Shown here piece after piece: positions 9,141 to 17,574 of a stretch of DNA of 64,000 nt. The notes beneath the pieces are model-generated. The model ran no database searches, had not been told where the DNA came from, and saw only the letters and a program-made list of their open reading frames with translations. Position numbers and translations under genes: made by a program. The stretch is from Pseudarthrobacter enclensis (lineage in GTDB: Bacteria > Actinomycetota > Actinomycetes > Actinomycetales > Micrococcaceae), in contig NZ_KQ758599.1 in the NCBI RefSeq assembly GCF_001457025.1, positions 682,001 to 746,000 on the forward strand, in the 5' to 3' direction. Position 1 is the first letter of the stretch, and every line of letters starts with the position of its first letter.

Positions 9141-10340
9141 ATGGCTTCGTCGTTGACCGCAAATGTTTCAGCAGTTTCCCTTGATCCGTTGGTGGAACCC
9201 GCAGGGGAGCTGACCCCCGAAGAGGTTGAACGGTATTCCCGGCACCTCATCATTCCGGAAATCAGGGCCCTGGGGCAGCGGCGGCTCAAGAACGCCAAGG
9301 TCCTGGTCATCGGCGCCGGCGGCCTCGGCTCGCCCGCGCTGCTGTACCTGGCTGCCGCCGGGGTGGGCACCCTGGGAATCATCGACGACGACGCCGTGGA
9401 CGTCAGCAACCTGCAGCGGCAGGTAATCCACGGCGTGGCGGACGTGGGCCGGCCCAAGATCGAGTCCGCCCGGGACGCCATTGCCGCCCTGAACCCGCTC
9501 GTGGACGTCCGGCTCCACCAGGTCCGGCTCGATGCGTCGAACGCGCTGGAACTGTTTTCCGGCTACGACCTCATCCTTGACGGGGCAGACAACTTCGCCA
9601 CCCGGTACCTGGTCAACGACGCCGCAGCCATCCTGGGCAAACCCTATGTCTGGGGCTCAATCTTCCGTTTCGACGGCCAGGTCAGCGTCTTCTGGGAAAA
9701 GCACGGCCCCACCTACCGCGACCTCTACCCGGAGGCGCCCCCGGCGGGATCCGTCCCGTCCTGCGGTGAAGGCGGGGTGTTCGGCATGCTGTGCGCCGCC
9801 GTCGGCTCGCTCATGGTGACCGAGGCAGTCAAGCTCATTACCGGCGTCGGGCGTTCCCTCCTGGGGCGCGTGGCCCTGTTCGACGCGCTGGGCGGCAGCT
9901 GGCGGGAGATCCGCGTCGCGAAAGACCCCGCGGGAGCGCCCATCACGGAACTGACGGACTACGAGGCATTCTGCGGCATCGAACCCCAGCCGCAGGCCGA
10001 TACCGAACACACGGTCACCGCCACCCAGCTGGCAACCATGCTGGCATCCCGCAAGGCCGGCCTGAAGGACTTCGACCTGGTGGACGTCCGCGAACCGGGG
10101 GAGTTCGACATCGTCAGGATCGACGGCGCTGTCCTGATCCCGCAGGGAAGGATCCTGTCCGGCGACGCCTGGGGCGATATTCCCCAGGACCGCGACATCG
10201 TGTTCCTCTGCAAAGCCGGGACCCGGTCAGCGAATGTCCTCGCCGCTGCGCAGAAGGCCGGCTACCGGCGCGTGAGCCACCTCGACGGCGGCATCCTCTC
10301 CTGGGTGCGCGAGGTGGAGCCGCACAAACCCGTCTACTGA
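9141..10340 (+). CDS. moeZ: adenylyltransferase/sulfurtransferase MoeZ
   Basis: A two-domain protein that adenylates the Gly-Gly end of a ubiquitin-like sulfur carrier and transfers sulfur to it, serving molybdopterin and possibly thiamine or cysteine synthesis. The N-terminal ThiF/MoeB domain has VIGAGGLGSPALLYLAAAG (nucleotide binding) and NLQRQVIH. The C-terminal rhodanese domain from about residue 290 carries the active-site Cys in LCKAGTRSANVL. Of the four zinc cysteines of E. coli MoeB only isolated Cys remain (PSCGEGG, AFCGIEP), as in mycobacterial MoeZ. It diverges from the TetR gene and is probably leaderless. Confidence 0.93.
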   Translation: MASSLTANVSAVSLDPLVEPAGELTPEEVERYSRHLIIPEIRALGQRRLKNAKVLVIGAGGLGSPALLYLAAAGVGTLGIIDDDAVDVSNLQRQVIHGVADVGRPKIESARDAIAALNPLVDVRLHQVRLDASNALELFSGYDLILDGADNFATRYLVNDAAAILGKPYVWGSIFRFDGQVSVFWEKHGPTYRDLYPEAPPAGSVPSCGEGGVFGMLCAAVGSLMVTEAVKLITGVGRSLLGRVALFDALGGSWREIRVAKDPAGAPITELTDYEAFCGIEPQPQADTEHTVTATQLATMLASRKAGLKDFDLVDVREPGEFDIVRIDGAVLIPQGRILSGDAWGDIPQDRDIVFLCKAGTRSANVLAAAQKAGYRRVSHLDGGILSWVREVEPHKPVY

Positions 10341-10346
10341 CACGAT

Positions 10347-10401
10347 GCCCTATCAGATATGGCTCCTAAACCACAGGTTTAGGAGCCATATCCGATAGGG
10401 C
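10347..10401. repeat. 55-nt near-perfect palindrome between convergent moeZ and hemA
   Basis: Left arm 10347-10372 and right arm 10376-10401 are 26 nt each, pair with a single A-C mismatch (10355/10393), and leave only a 3-nt ACA loop. The core reads GATATGGCTCCTAAACC. It is much richer in A and T than the surrounding genes and has no T-tract. It could act as a bidirectional terminator, but the length, tiny loop and odd composition also suit a dispersed palindromic repeat or protein-binding dyad. Confidence 0.85.
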
Positions 10402-10413
10402 AAGTGGGTGGGG

Positions 10414-11739
10414 TCAGGCGCTTTCGAGGCCCTGGTGGTCCACCGGGCATTCCGCCTGGGCGGCGGCCGGGGCCGAGGTGCCGGGCTGCTCGACGGTGAT
10501 GCCGTAGAGCGCTTCCAGGGCTGCCACGTAGTCGTCCTGCTGGCCGTTGGCTGCGAGTTCGCGGGCCCGGACGGTGGGGACGTGCAGCAGCTGCTTGACC
10601 ATGCGGCGCAGGGCGAACTCCACTTCCTCGGCCGCGGCCGTGCAGCCGTGGCGGGCGCGGACCTTTTCCATCTCCGCGTCCAGGACGTTCATGGTGTGGC
10701 GCCGCAGGGCAACGATGGCCGAGTCGACGGACCGGGCTTCACGTTCCTGCTCGAAAGCCTTGGCAGCTCCCTGGACGATGCCGCTGGCCTGGGCCAGGGA
10801 CTCCGCCTGCTCCTGCGGGGCCGCGAGGCGCACGGACTCGAGGGTCAGCAGCTCCACGCCTTCCAGCTCACCCACAGCGGGATCGAAGTCGTGGGTCAGG
10901 GCAAGGTCGATGGCGATCAGCGGCTGGGTGGAACCGGCGCGGACCTGGGCCAGCTCGTCCGCCTCAACACGGGTATCCGAGCCGCTGCAGCCGATCATGA
11001 CGTCGGCGGCCGCCACGGCGGGGCGGAGCGATTCGGCATCCAGCGCGGTGCCGCCGCGGGTGGCGACGAAGCCTTCGGCGCGGCCGGAGGAGGAGAAAAC
11101 AGAGATATCGGTGCAGCCGCGTTCGCGCAGCAGCGCCATGGTGGCGCCGGCGTAGGCTCCGGTTCCGAACACCACGACCTTCTTGGTGGACCAGTCCGGG
11201 TTCTCGGACAGGTCGGTGGCAAGGTCCAGGGCAACAGACACGATGGACAGGCCGCGTGAACCAAGTGCGGTCTGCGCGCCAACGTCCTTGGCCGTCTTGG
11301 AGGCGGCCTGGAAGAGCCTCACCAGCCCGGCGCTGGCCGTGCCTTCATGCTGGGCCGTGATGAGGGCGCGGCGCACCTGGCCCGCGATTTCGCGTTCGCC
11401 GACGACGGCGGAATCCAGTCCGGCGCTGACGGCAAACAGGTGCCGGGTCACTTCGGGCCCGGTGCGGGTGCTGAAGGAGCGGGAAACCAAGGGCTCGGCG
11501 AGGCCGCTCTGCTCGCTGATCTGTGCCACGAGCGCCGCGCGGGCGGCTTCGACGTCGTCCGTGTTCGGCGCCTCGCCGTAAATTTCGTACCTGTTGCACG
11601 TTGCCAGCACCACGGCGCCGGACACGGCGGGTGAGCCGGACAGCACGGATGCGGCAATCCCGGAAGAACCGTTGCTCAACTGAGCAACGGTTTCGAGGTC
11701 GATGTCGGCGTGTGTAGCCACCAATGAAAAAAGAACCAC
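10414..11739 (-). CDS. hemA: glutamyl-tRNA reductase
   Basis: Reduces glutamyl-tRNA(Glu) to glutamate-1-semialdehyde, the first committed step of the C5 heme pathway. The 441 residues include the catalytic Cys in [11 protein letters not shown], the [15 protein letters not shown] segment and the NADPH-binding [13 protein letters not shown]. The frame stays open far upstream, but homology begins at [17 protein letters not shown], so I chose the GTG at 11739; a TATGAT box 9 nt upstream supports this. It is divergent from hemE, and its product passes to HemL at the far end of the locus. The C-terminal extension is Ala/Pro-rich. Confidence 0.94.
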   Translation of the reverse strand: MVLFSLVATHADIDLETVAQLSNGSSGIAASVLSGSPAVSGAVVLATCNRYEIYGEAPNTDDVEAARAALVAQISEQSGLAEPLVSRSFSTRTGPEVTRHLFAVSAGLDSAVVGEREIAGQVRRALITAQHEGTASAGLVRLFQAASKTAKDVGAQTALGSRGLSIVSVALDLATDLSENPDWSTKKVVVFGTGAYAGATMALLRERGCTDISVFSSSGRAEGFVATRGGTALDAESLRPAVAAADVMIGCSGSDTRVEADELAQVRAGSTQPLIAIDLALTHDFDPAVGELEGVELLTLESVRLAAPQEQAESLAQASGIVQGAAKAFEQEREARSVDSAIVALRRHTMNVLDAEMEKVRARHGCTAAAEEVEFALRRMVKQLLHVPTVRARELAANGQQDDYVAALEALYGITVEQPGTSAPAAAQAECPVDHQGLESA

Positions 11740-11748
11740 AGCAGACCC

Positions 11749-11754
11749 ATCATA
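11749..11754 (-). promoter_or_regulatory. -10 box (TATGAT) of hemA
   Basis: TATGAT on the minus strand lies 9 nt before the hemA GTG, giving a leader of only about 2-3 nt. A weak -35-like TTCTAC lies 16 nt further upstream. The rest of the 159-bp gap to hemE must hold the divergent hemE promoter; a CACAAT 7 nt before the hemE ATG is a weak candidate. Confidence 0.5.
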
Positions 11755-11898
11755 GCTTTTTCGCAGCTCGGTAGAACAACAGGTTGTGCAGGAGCGGCTC
11801 CGGAGGGCCTGTGATTCGTGCCACCGCTGCGCTGCATGGCCTCGGCCGTGACAGGCTGTCGTTATCTTTTGGCTCCGATTTTCGGCACAATCAGACAC

Positions 11899-12993
11899 AT
11901 GACTCCCAGCCCTGCCGTCTCCGCTGCCAGCGCCCTCGCCGCAGACCACCCGCTCCTGGACGGCCGTACCGCAGACTCGCCCCTGATCACTGCCTACCGT
12001 GGCGGAAAGCCGTCCCGCCGGCCGGTCTGGTTCATGCGGCAGGCCGGGCGCTCGCTGCCCGAGTACCTGAAGGTCCGCGAAGGCATCGCCATGCTGGACT
12101 CGTGCCTGCGGCCCGAGCTTGCCTCGGAGATCACCCTCCAGCCCGTCCGCCGCCATGACGTGGACGCCGGCATTTTCTTCTCGGACATCGTCATTCCGCT
12201 CAAGCTCGCCGGTGTCGGCGTCGACATCGTGCCCGGCGTCGGCCCTGTCCTGGACAAGCCGGTGCGGACTGCCGCTGACGTTGCAGCGCTCCCGCAGCTG
12301 ACCTGGGAGTCCCTGGAACCCATCCGGGAGGCCGTCAGGCTGACCGTGGCCGAACTGGGCAAGACCCCCCTCATCGGGTTTGCCGGTGCACCGTTCACGC
12401 TGGCTGCATACATGGTTGAGGGCAAGCCTTCACGCGACCACCTTGGCCCGCGCACCATGATGCACGCCGACCCGGAGACCTGGGCTGCGCTTGCCAACTG
12501 GGCGGCCGACGCGTCCGGGCTGTTCCTGCGCGCCCAGCTCGAGGCGGGCGCCTCCGCCGGCCAGCTGTTCGACTCCTGGGCAGGGTCACTGGGCCTGGCC
12601 GACTACACCCGGTTCGTGGCTCCGGCCTCCACCCGGGCACTGGACCACGTGCGCCACCTGGGAGCTCCGCTGGTCCACTTCGGCACCGGAACGTCCGAGC
12701 TCCTCGTGGCCATGCGCGACGTCGGCGTCGACGTCGTCGGCGTGGACTACCGGCTGCCGCTGGACGAAGCCAACCGCAGGCTGGGCGGTACGGTGCCGCT
12801 GCAGGGGAACATCGATCCCGCACTGCTGTCCGCACCGTGGGAGATCCTTGAGGCCCACGTCCGTGAGGTCATCGCCGCTGGCGCTGCAGCGCCCGGCCAC
12901 GTCCTCAACCTGGGCCACGGCGTTCCGCCGGAAACCGATCCGGACGTCCTCACCCGCGTCGTCAAGCTCATTCACTCCATCTCTCCCGAGTAA
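11899..12993 (+). CDS. hemE: uroporphyrinogen decarboxylase
   Basis: Converts uroporphyrinogen III to coproporphyrinogen III by removing four carboxylates. The 364-residue protein has the signature [15 protein letters not shown], the [16 protein letters not shown] segment, the DSWAGSLG motif and [11 protein letters not shown] near the end. The ATG at 11899 ([10 protein letters not shown]) fits the family start; an in-frame codon at 11818 would add 27 residues that overlap the divergent promoter region. It heads the plus-strand heme genes, and the next gene starts 5 nt after its stop. Confidence 0.95.
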   Translation: MTPSPAVSAASALAADHPLLDGRTADSPLITAYRGGKPSRRPVWFMRQAGRSLPEYLKVREGIAMLDSCLRPELASEITLQPVRRHDVDAGIFFSDIVIPLKLAGVGVDIVPGVGPVLDKPVRTAADVAALPQLTWESLEPIREAVRLTVAELGKTPLIGFAGAPFTLAAYMVEGKPSRDHLGPRTMMHADPETWAALANWAADASGLFLRAQLEAGASAGQLFDSWAGSLGLADYTRFVAPASTRALDHVRHLGAPLVHFGTGTSELLVAMRDVGVDVVGVDYRLPLDEANRRLGGTVPLQGNIDPALLSAPWEILEAHVREVIAAGAAAPGHVLNLGHGVPPETDPDVLTRVVKLIHSISPE

Positions 12994-12998
12994 TCCGG

Positions 12999-14420
12999 AT
13001 GGAAAGCTCGCCGGCCCGGACCCCGCAGGCGCTGGTGGTGGGCGGGGGCATCTCAGGGCTCCTGTCAGCCCGGGAACTCGCCACCGCCGGCTACCAGGTG
13101 ACAGTCCTCGAAGAAGGCAGTGCCTGGGGCGGCTGCGTGGGCAGCCACACGGTGGCCGGTCTCACCCTGGACAGCGGCGCGGAATCGTTCGCCACCCGGT
13201 CGGACGCCGTCGCCTCCCTCGCCGCCGGGTTGGGGCTGGACGGCTCCATCGTGGCGCCCCGTCCCGGCGGTGCCTGGGTGCAGCTTCCGGAAGGGGCCCG
13301 GGAGCTTCCCAAAACCGGAGTGCTGGGCATCCCTGCCAACCCATGGGACCCCGAGGTGCGCAGGTCGCTGGGGCTCGCGGGAGCGCTGCGCGCCACCCTT
13401 GACCGGTTCCTGCCGGCAGCGGTGGGAACCTCCGCCGACGTCACCAGCGTGTCGGCCCTGGTGCGGGCCCGCATGGGCCGCCGGGTCCTGCAGCGGCTGG
13501 TTGCCCCCGTAGTGGGCGGCGTCCACTCGGCCGACCCCGGCCTGCTCGACGTCGACATGGTGGCGCCGGGACTGCGTGCAGGCGTGCGGCGGGAAGGTTC
13601 CCTCGCTGCCGCGGTGGCGGCCCAACGCCGCGGCCGCGCCGGCGCGCCCGCCAAGGCCGGCTCCGCCGTTGCAGGCCTCAGCGGCGGCATGCACACCCTC
13701 GTGGAGGCGCTGGTGGCCGATCTCGCGGGGAAGGGAGTGGACCTGCGGTCCAACACCAGGGCGGAAACCGCCGCCCGCACGTCCGGAGGCTGGCGCGTCA
13801 CCGCAGGCGGACAAGGCTACGACGCTGCCCTTCTGGTTGTGGCAACGGACGGCCCGGCTGCCGTGGACCTCCTGGCGCCCTCCGTACCGGGAATCGCCGG
13901 GAAGAAACCGGAGGCCGGTCCGGACATCCGGCTGGTCACGCTCGTGGTGGACAACCCGGAGCTTGACGGCCGGCCCCGCGGCACGGGCGTCCTGGTGGCA
14001 CCCCAGACACCCGGCATCCAGGCAAAGGCGCTGACACACGCCACAGGCAAATGGGACTGGCTGGGCGACGCCGCCGGTCCCGGCCGCCACGTGCTGCGGC
14101 TGTCCTACGGCCGTGCCGACGGCGAACGCCGGGGACCGGAACCGGCAACAGACGATGAACTGCTGGCAGCGGCGCTGGCCGATGCGTCCGCCCTGCTGCA
14201 GGTCCCGCTGGACCGCAGCCAGGTGGCGGATTGGGATGTGGTCCGCTGGCGCGGCTCGCTGCCGTTCGCCGCCGTCGGCCACCGCGCTCGGGTCGCCGCG
14301 ATCCGGGAGGCGTGCGCGGCCGAGGGAGCCCTGGCCGTGGTGGGCGGCTGGGTGGCAGGCAATGGCCTGGCCGCAGTGGTATCGGACACCCGCACCCAAC
14401 TGCAGCAACTGCTCGCCTGA
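12999..14420 (+). CDS. hemY: coproporphyrinogen III oxidase (HemY/CgoX type)
   Basis: FAD-dependent oxidase related to protoporphyrinogen oxidase. In Gram-positive bacteria with HemQ it oxidises coproporphyrinogen III to coproporphyrin III. The 473-residue protein starts with the FAD motif VVGGGISGLLSARELA (about residues 12-27), followed by LEEGSAWGGCVGS and TLDSGAESFATR. The C-terminal VVGGWVAGNGLAAVVSDT is the usual second FAD contact. It lies 5 nt after hemE, so the two are surely co-transcribed. The copro-specific role is inferred from the presence of hemQ and hemH downstream. Confidence 0.92.
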   Translation: MESSPARTPQALVVGGGISGLLSARELATAGYQVTVLEEGSAWGGCVGSHTVAGLTLDSGAESFATRSDAVASLAAGLGLDGSIVAPRPGGAWVQLPEGARELPKTGVLGIPANPWDPEVRRSLGLAGALRATLDRFLPAAVGTSADVTSVSALVRARMGRRVLQRLVAPVVGGVHSADPGLLDVDMVAPGLRAGVRREGSLAAAVAAQRRGRAGAPAKAGSAVAGLSGGMHTLVEALVADLAGKGVDLRSNTRAETAARTSGGWRVTAGGQGYDAALLVVATDGPAAVDLLAPSVPGIAGKKPEAGPDIRLVTLVVDNPELDGRPRGTGVLVAPQTPGIQAKALTHATGKWDWLGDAAGPGRHVLRLSYGRADGERRGPEPATDDELLAAALADASALLQVPLDRSQVADWDVVRWRGSLPFAAVGHRARVAAIREACAAEGALAVVGGWVAGNGLAAVVSDTRTQLQQLLA

Positions 14421-14442
14421 CCATCGCTGCTGGTCAGGGCGG

Positions 14443-14465
14443 GGCAGCGGATTCCGGCCGCTGCC
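14443..14465. terminator. small hairpin after hemY
   Basis: GGCAGCGG and CCGCTGCC form an 8-bp stem with a 7-nt loop just after the hemY stop. There is no T-tract, so it may be a weak terminator, a 3'-end stabiliser or chance. Confidence 0.35.
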
Positions 14466-14517
14466 GCGCACACCGCGCCCGGGATTGGCAAACTTTCAAT
14501 TCACTGTCAGCTTTGGC

Positions 14518-14523
14518 TAGGGT
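14518..14523 (+). promoter_or_regulatory. -10 box (TAGGGT) for leaderless gene at 14532
   Basis: TAGGGT ends 8 nt before the ATG at 14532. A TTGGCA further upstream is too distant to be a clear -35. The box suggests that the next gene has its own promoter inside the heme locus. Confidence 0.5.
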
Positions 14524-14531
14524 CGATGACC

Positions 14532-15506
14532 ATGGTTCAACACAGGTCCGAGCTTTCCATGTCCCGGACCGGTATCCATGGGGGAATCCGACGCGGCACG
14601 GCGGTTGCCGCAATCGGAGCGGTACTGGTTCTCACCACGGGCGTCCAGGCGTCCCAGGCTGACGAGGGAACGCCCGACCCCGGAGTCCCCACATCGACTG
14701 TCCCCTCCGAGGCTCTTCCGCTGTCTCTGCACGCATCATTGACGGCGGACTCCGGCCCCGGGAAGTCAGGTGACGCCCGCGCCGCGGCCCCCGGCCAGGC
14801 CAAGCGCACCCGGCCGGCGGCCCCTTCAATCCTGACGGTCCCCACCGCACTGGTACCGGCCGTGCAGGCAACCCTGACCCCAACGGCCACCAGCACCGCC
14901 ACCGTGGCGCCGACGTCGTCCACGTCGCGGACCCTGGCGGCCCCCACTGTCACGTTGCCGCCCGTACCCGACATTCCGCTTCCGCTGCCCTCCGGCACTC
15001 CGCTGATCACGTCCGGAACGGAGCAGGCGCCCACGGCCGGTACGCAGACCGCGCCGGAGACCCGCCAGGCGGCCGCCCCGGACGTGCAGGCGCAGCAGCT
15101 GGCCCCCGCGGCTCCCGTCCCGGGTGTCACCCAGTCCACGGCCGTCGGCGGCGCACCGGCTGTTGCCGACCCCGCGCCGGCCGCCAACCAGGCACCGGGT
15201 GAAGATGGTCCCCGGGCCTCGGAACCCGTCGCGCCGGCTGCCACAGGCGACGCAGCCCCCGCCGGCGCCCAGGCGGTTGACCGGCTGGCCTCCCTGGGCC
15301 GGGCTCCGGGACAGGCGACAGGCACGCAGCTGCCGCAGGCCGCCACCCTGCCCGGAAGCGCCGCGGCAAGCAACACGGTACGCAGCACCGGTACGCTCAC
15401 TGCCGCGCAGGCGGAGATGCAGACCGCCCTGGTGTGGCTCGGCGTCGGCCTGGTGGCCGTGGGCGGCGCGGCCGGACTGGTCTACCTGCGGCTCCGGAAG
15501 CCCTGA
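14532..15506 (+). CDS. secreted, membrane-anchored Pro/Ala/Thr-rich protein, function unknown
   Basis: A 324-residue protein I do not recognise. It has a signal peptide (Arg-rich start, then AVAAIGAVLVLTTGV, cleavage probably near ASQA), a long low-complexity extracellular part made mainly of Pro, Ala, Thr, Val and Gln, and one C-terminal membrane helix (VWLGVGLVAVGGAAGLVYL) ending in the basic RLRKP. The layout is that of a wall-spanning stalk, but there is no clear LPXTG. I chose the ATG at 14532 for its spacing from TAGGGT; the ATG at 14526 is also in frame. It sits between hemY and hemQ, so a role in heme or iron handling is conceivable but unproven. Confidence 0.7.
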   Translation: MVQHRSELSMSRTGIHGGIRRGTAVAAIGAVLVLTTGVQASQADEGTPDPGVPTSTVPSEALPLSLHASLTADSGPGKSGDARAAAPGQAKRTRPAAPSILTVPTALVPAVQATLTPTATSTATVAPTSSTSRTLAAPTVTLPPVPDIPLPLPSGTPLITSGTEQAPTAGTQTAPETRQAAAPDVQAQQLAPAAPVPGVTQSTAVGGAPAVADPAPAANQAPGEDGPRASEPVAPAATGDAAPAGAQAVDRLASLGRAPGQATGTQLPQAATLPGSAAASNTVRSTGTLTAAQAEMQTALVWLGVGLVAVGGAAGLVYLRLRKP

Positions 15507-15545
15507 CGCCGGCAGTGCTGCGCGGTCGGGAATGTGACTTTAAGC

Positions 15546-15566
15546 ACTTCTACGCTTTGTAGAAGT
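15546..15566. promoter_or_regulatory. 8-bp inverted repeat upstream of hemQ
   Basis: ACTTCTAC (15546-15553) and GTAGAAGT (15559-15566) form a perfect inverted repeat with a 5-nt spacer, 45 nt before the hemQ ATG. There is no T-tract and it is AT-rich for this genome, so it looks more like an operator than a terminator. Confidence 0.5.
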
Positions 15567-15610
15567 TCTCGGTTTCGACTTGGCGGTGGCGAAGGGGCAA
15601 ACTTGTAACC

Positions 15611-16312
15611 ATGAGCCACACTTCTGCCGAATCTGTCACTAAAACCGAAGAATCAGCCGAGCAGTTCTTCACCCTCTGGACGGTCTTCAAGCGGTCGGAG
15701 GCAGTGGTCCGCAGCGCCGGCGCCGCCGCTGACTTCGAGGCACTCCTGGAGCGGCTGGCCGCTGCCGGCGTCACGCACCGCGGCAGCTACGACGTCTCGG
15801 CCATGCGCGCCGACGCCGACGTCATGGTGTGGCTCCACGGACCCAAGCCCGAGGCGCTGCAGCAGGCCATCCGCGACATCCGCCGCAGCACCCTGTTCGC
15901 CGGCACCGAGATCGTCTGGTCCGCCATGGGCGTCCACCGGGAGGCGGAATTCGCCAAGAACCACACCCCCGCCTACTCCCGCGGCGTCGCACCCGCGGAA
16001 TGGCTGTGCGTGTACCCGTTCGTCCGCTCCTACGAGTGGTACATCCTGCCCGAGGAGGAGCGCGGTGCCATGCTCCGCGAACACGGCCTCCTGGGCCGGG
16101 AATTCCCGCAGGTCATCTCCAACACCGTGTCCTCCTTCGCCCTGGGCGACTGGGAATGGATCCTGGGCCTCGAGGCCCCCGATCTGGTGGACCTGGTCGA
16201 CCTCATGCGCCACCTGCGCGCCACCGAGGCCCGCAACCACGTCCGCGAAGAGATCCCGTTCTACACGGGCCGCCGGATTTCCGCCGATGAAGTAGCAGAG
16301 GTGCTGGCATGA
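15611..16312 (+). CDS. hemQ: coproheme decarboxylase (HemQ/ChdC)
   Basis: Last enzyme of the coproporphyrin-dependent heme pathway: it oxidatively decarboxylates coproheme to protoheme. The 233-residue protein belongs to the chlorite-dismutase-like family and has the YPFVRSYEWYILPEEER segment followed by REHGLLGREFP, typical of ChdC. It overlaps hemH by 4 nt (ATGA). The presence of this gene marks the organism as using the Gram-positive heme route rather than the protoporphyrin route. Confidence 0.94.
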   Translation: MSHTSAESVTKTEESAEQFFTLWTVFKRSEAVVRSAGAAADFEALLERLAAAGVTHRGSYDVSAMRADADVMVWLHGPKPEALQQAIRDIRRSTLFAGTEIVWSAMGVHREAEFAKNHTPAYSRGVAPAEWLCVYPFVRSYEWYILPEEERGAMLREHGLLGREFPQVISNTVSSFALGDWEWILGLEAPDLVDLVDLMRHLRATEARNHVREEIPFYTGRRISADEVAEVLA

Positions 16313-17574
16313 GCACCCTGGACCCGAAGGGCATGACCGCCGTGAACCCTGTCACCGAAGCCGGCCGCATGGCCCCCAAGAATTACGACGCCGTCCTCCT
16401 CGCCTCCTTCGGCGGACCGGAAGGCCAGGAGGACGTCATCCCGTTCCTCCGCAACGTCACCCGGGGCCGCGGCATCCCCGACGAACGGCTTGAGGAAGTA
16501 TCCCACCACTACCGCGCCAACGGCGGCATCAGCCCCATCAACCAGCAGAACCGCGAGCTCAAGGCAGCCCTCGAGGCTGAACTGGCGGCCCGGGGCATCG
16601 ACCTGCCCGTGCTGTGGGGCAACCGCAACTGGGCCCCCTACATCCCGGAAACCCTCCAGGACGCGTACGACGCCGGACACCGCCGCCTGCTGATGGTCAC
16701 CACGAGTGCCTACTCCTGCTACTCCAGCTGCCGCCAGTACCGCGAGGACATCGGCATGGCGCTGACGGAAACCGGCCTGGACGGCCGCCTAGAAGTGGAC
16801 AAGGTCCGGCAGTACTTCGACCACCCAGGCTTCGTTGAACCATTCGTCGAAGGGACGGCGGCGGGCATCGCCGACGTCCAGGCGAAGCTGGCCGGGGCCG
16901 GCTCCGCCGACGCCCCTGTCCACATCCTGTTCGCCACCCACTCCATCCCCACCCGGGATGCCGACGCGGCCGGCCGTTCCGAGGGTGAGCCGCGGGAGTT
17001 CGAGGAAGGCTCAGCGTATGTGGCGCAGCACCTCGCCACAGCGGCCGCCGTCATTGAGCGCGTCAAGCAGGACTCCGGGCTCACCGCCGACTGGTCCCTG
17101 GTCTACCAGTCCCGATCAGGCGCCCCGCACGTGCCGTGGCTGGAACCGGATATCAACGACGCCATCGAGGAACTCGCCGGCAAGGGCGTCAAGGGCATTG
17201 TCATCGTCCCGCTCGGCTTCGTGAGCGACCACATGGAAGTCGTCTGGGACCTCGACACCGAAGCCCTGGAGACCTGCGCCAACCTGGGCCTGGCCGCCAC
17301 CCGCGTGCCCACCCCCGGAACACACCGCAAGTTCGTTGACGGCCTGGTGGACCTCATCTCGGAACGGACCGTTGCCAACAACATCGCCGACCGTCCCGCC
17401 ATGACCTCCCTGGGGCCCTGGTACGACGTGTGCCGGCCGGGCTGCTGCGCCAACTTCCGCGGCGAAAAGCCCACGATCGCGGGCGCGGACACCACTGTGG
17501 GAACCGGCCACGACCCCTACCCGGCCGGCGCCTCCGCCGCCACCGGCCAGTCCGGGGAAGCGGCACGCCAGTGA
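16309..17574 (+). CDS. hemH: coproporphyrin ferrochelatase
   Basis: Inserts ferrous iron into coproporphyrin III. The 421 residues show the catalytic His in FATHSIPTRDA (about H211) and the Glu in DHMEVVWDLD (about E310). Cysteines at about 137, 141, 375, 379 and 380 (YSCYSSC and CRPGCC) resemble the [2Fe-2S] ligands known from actinobacterial ferrochelatases. The annotated ATG at 16309 overlaps the hemQ stop; a second in-frame ATG (MTAVNP) eight codons later is possible. The tail after residue 390 is Ala/Gly-rich. It overlaps hemC by 4 nt (GTGA). Confidence 0.94.
   Translation: MSTLDPKGMTAVNPVTEAGRMAPKNYDAVLLASFGGPEGQEDVIPFLRNVTRGRGIPDERLEEVSHHYRANGGISPINQQNRELKAALEAELAARGIDLPVLWGNRNWAPYIPETLQDAYDAGHRRLLMVTTSAYSCYSSCRQYREDIGMALTETGLDGRLEVDKVRQYFDHPGFVEPFVEGTAAGIADVQAKLAGAGSADAPVHILFATHSIPTRDADAAGRSEGEPREFEEGSAYVAQHLATAAAVIERVKQDSGLTADWSLVYQSRSGAPHVPWLEPDINDAIEELAGKGVKGIVIVPLGFVSDHMEVVWDLDTEALETCANLGLAATRVPTPGTHRKFVDGLVDLISERTVANNIADRPAMTSLGPWYDVCRPGCCANFRGEKPTIAGADTTVGTGHDPYPAGASAATGQSGEAARQ

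Noticed and set aside
11740..12156. Upstream continuation of the hemA frame, 139 codons
   Set aside because: It runs antisense into hemE and is not homologous to glutamyl-tRNA reductase.
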